Notes under the pieces: generated by a model | Seen by the model: only the letters and a program-made list of their open reading frames with translations | Database searches by the model: none | What the model was told of the DNA's origin: nothing | Translations under genes and position numbers: made by a program | Shown here: positions 4,960-5,380 of the stretch, piece by piece | Layout: the number at the start of each line of letters is the position of its first letter | Numbering within the stretch: position 1 is the stretch's first letter | Assembly (NCBI GenBank): GCA_017621195.1 | Contig: JAGATO010000219.1 | Location: 1-5,380, forward strand | From: Bacillota bacterium | GTDB lineage: Bacteria; Bacillota; Clostridia; Peptostreptococcales; Anaerovoracaceae | Length of the DNA: 5,380 nucleotides | Direction of reading: 5' to 3'

Positions 4960-5024
4960 GTCGAAGAACTGTTTTCCCTGACAATGGGGGTGGAAATCAT
5001 AGGAAAGCTGTGTTACGATGGATC

Positions 5025-5048
5025 GAGGAGGTGGGCCACAGGTGGCCC
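5025..5048 (+). promoter_or_regulatory. Distant Shine-Dalgarno plus GC-rich hairpin before the YitT gene
   Basis: GAGGAGG (5025-5031) is the only strong ribosome binding site before ATG 5058 but is 26 nt away. Between them GGGCCAC (5033-5039) and GTGGCCC (5042-5048) form a perfect inverted repeat, realistically GGGCCA closing a CAGG loop. Folding it would shorten the effective spacing to about 10 nt. This is inference from the sequence. Confidence 0.5.
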
Positions 5049-5057
5049 GAAAAGAGT

Positions 5058-5380
5058 ATGCGAGACAAAAAGAATCACTATTTGAAAAAGGTGCTGTTAG
5101 TCATGATCGGAGCAGCCATCACCGGAGCCGGAGTTACGATCTTCTACGTTCCGGGATCGATCCTGGGCGGGGGGATCACGGCGGTTTCCATCCTGATGCA
5201 TCACGTGTTCGGAACCAACGTGGCCACGGTTACGTTCGTCTGTAACATCCCCATTCTCATTTTAGGATATTTTCTGGTGGACCGGGAGTTCATGATTCTG
5301 TCCACCATCGGCATGGTCACCATGTCCGTTGCCATGCGGGTGGCGGAGGTTGTTCCTGTGCCTACCACCAACGTGCTGAC
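5058..5380 (+). CDS. YitT-family membrane protein, N-terminal part (3' end outside window)
   Basis: The first 107 residues of a YitT/DUF161 integral membrane protein, a widespread Firmicutes family with no settled function. A basic N-terminus (MRDKKNHYLKK) leads into hydrophobic segments near 12-33, 36-50, 57-74 and 79-98. Family features are GAGVTIFYVPGSILGGGITAVS (roughly 23-44), with its Gly-rich core, then NIPILILGYFLVDREFMILSTIGM (63-86). Full-length members are about 280-300 residues with a C-terminal cytoplasmic domain, which lies outside. The start is the first in-frame ATG; only AAAGAG is close by, and the stronger GAGGAGG is 26 nt upstream behind a hairpin. An in-frame GTG at 5031 overlaps that site and is less likely. 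It follows the rplS terminator, so it is a separate transcription unit; only a weak promoter candidate was seen (TGGAAA 4991, TACGAT 5014). Confidence 0.88.
   Translation, partial: MRDKKNHYLKKVLLVMIGAAITGAGVTIFYVPGSILGGGITAVSILMHHVFGTNVATVTFVCNIPILILGYFLVDREFMILSTIGMVTMSVAMRVAEVVPVPTTNVL

Noticed and set aside
2763..5000. Minus-strand open frame of 745 codons
   Set aside because: It runs antisense through xerD, rplS and the NUDIX end and through spoIIM in another frame. It begins in the rplS terminator region and has no recognisable domain; it is an artefact of GC-rich codon use on the other strand.
4991..5019. Possible promoter TGGAAA-17-TACGAT for the YitT gene
   Set aside because: Only 4 of 6 matches in each box; a start near 5026 would fall within the Shine-Dalgarno.
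4897..5085. Small plus-strand frame after rplS
   Set aside because: It runs through the rplS terminator and the yitT leader, has no ribosome binding site, and resembles no family.
5018..5245. Plus-strand frame overlapping the YitT gene start
   Set aside because: It is polar and Arg/Ser/His-rich in the shifted frame, while the frame from 5058 gives a clear membrane protein.

Overview
The window reads as a chromosomal segment of a spore-forming clostridial (Firmicutes) bacterium. The basis is a spoIIM-type sporulation gene, strong AGGAGG-type ribosome binding sites, rho-independent terminators, and a NUDIX / spoIIM / xerD neighbourhood of the kind known from Bacillus and clostridia. Most genes are fairly GC-rich; rplS and the intergenic stretches are clearly richer in A and T. 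No mobile element, CRISPR array, tRNA or rRNA was found. The species cannot be named from this sequence.

Layout. (1) 1-2957, plus strand: the 3' part of purB (adenylosuccinate lyase, resembling the animal enzyme), proB (glutamate 5-kinase without a PUA domain), proC (pyrroline-5-carboxylate reductase) and a NUDIX hydrolase. They are closely spaced (17, 76 and 13 nt) with no terminator between them, so they are probably one operon. It ends at a rho-independent terminator (2926-2957) that lies inside the next, opposing gene. (2) 2831-3481, minus strand: spoIIM, convergent with and overlapping the NUDIX gene by 35 bp, with a sigma-E-like promoter just upstream. (3) 3504-4391, plus: a XerD-like tyrosine recombinase divergent from spoIIM, with a Gln at the position of the first catalytic His. 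(4) 4418-4959, plus: rplS (ribosomal protein L19) as a self-contained unit with its own extended -10 promoter, a structured leader of about 85 nt, and two tetraloop hairpins after the gene, the second being a terminator. (5) 5058-5380, plus: the start of a YitT-family membrane protein, cut by the window end.

How the genes relate. proB and proC catalyse the first and last steps of proline synthesis from glutamate; the middle enzyme, proA, is not between them. purB acts in purine synthesis, and the NUDIX enzyme probably hydrolyses nucleotide sugars. spoIIM acts in the mother cell during engulfment, and its inferred promoter fits that. No wholly new system is evident. The most unusual points are the changed active site of the recombinase, the terminator embedded antisense in spoIIM, the hairpin that may bring a distant Shine-Dalgarno to the yitT start, and the stand-alone rplS unit.
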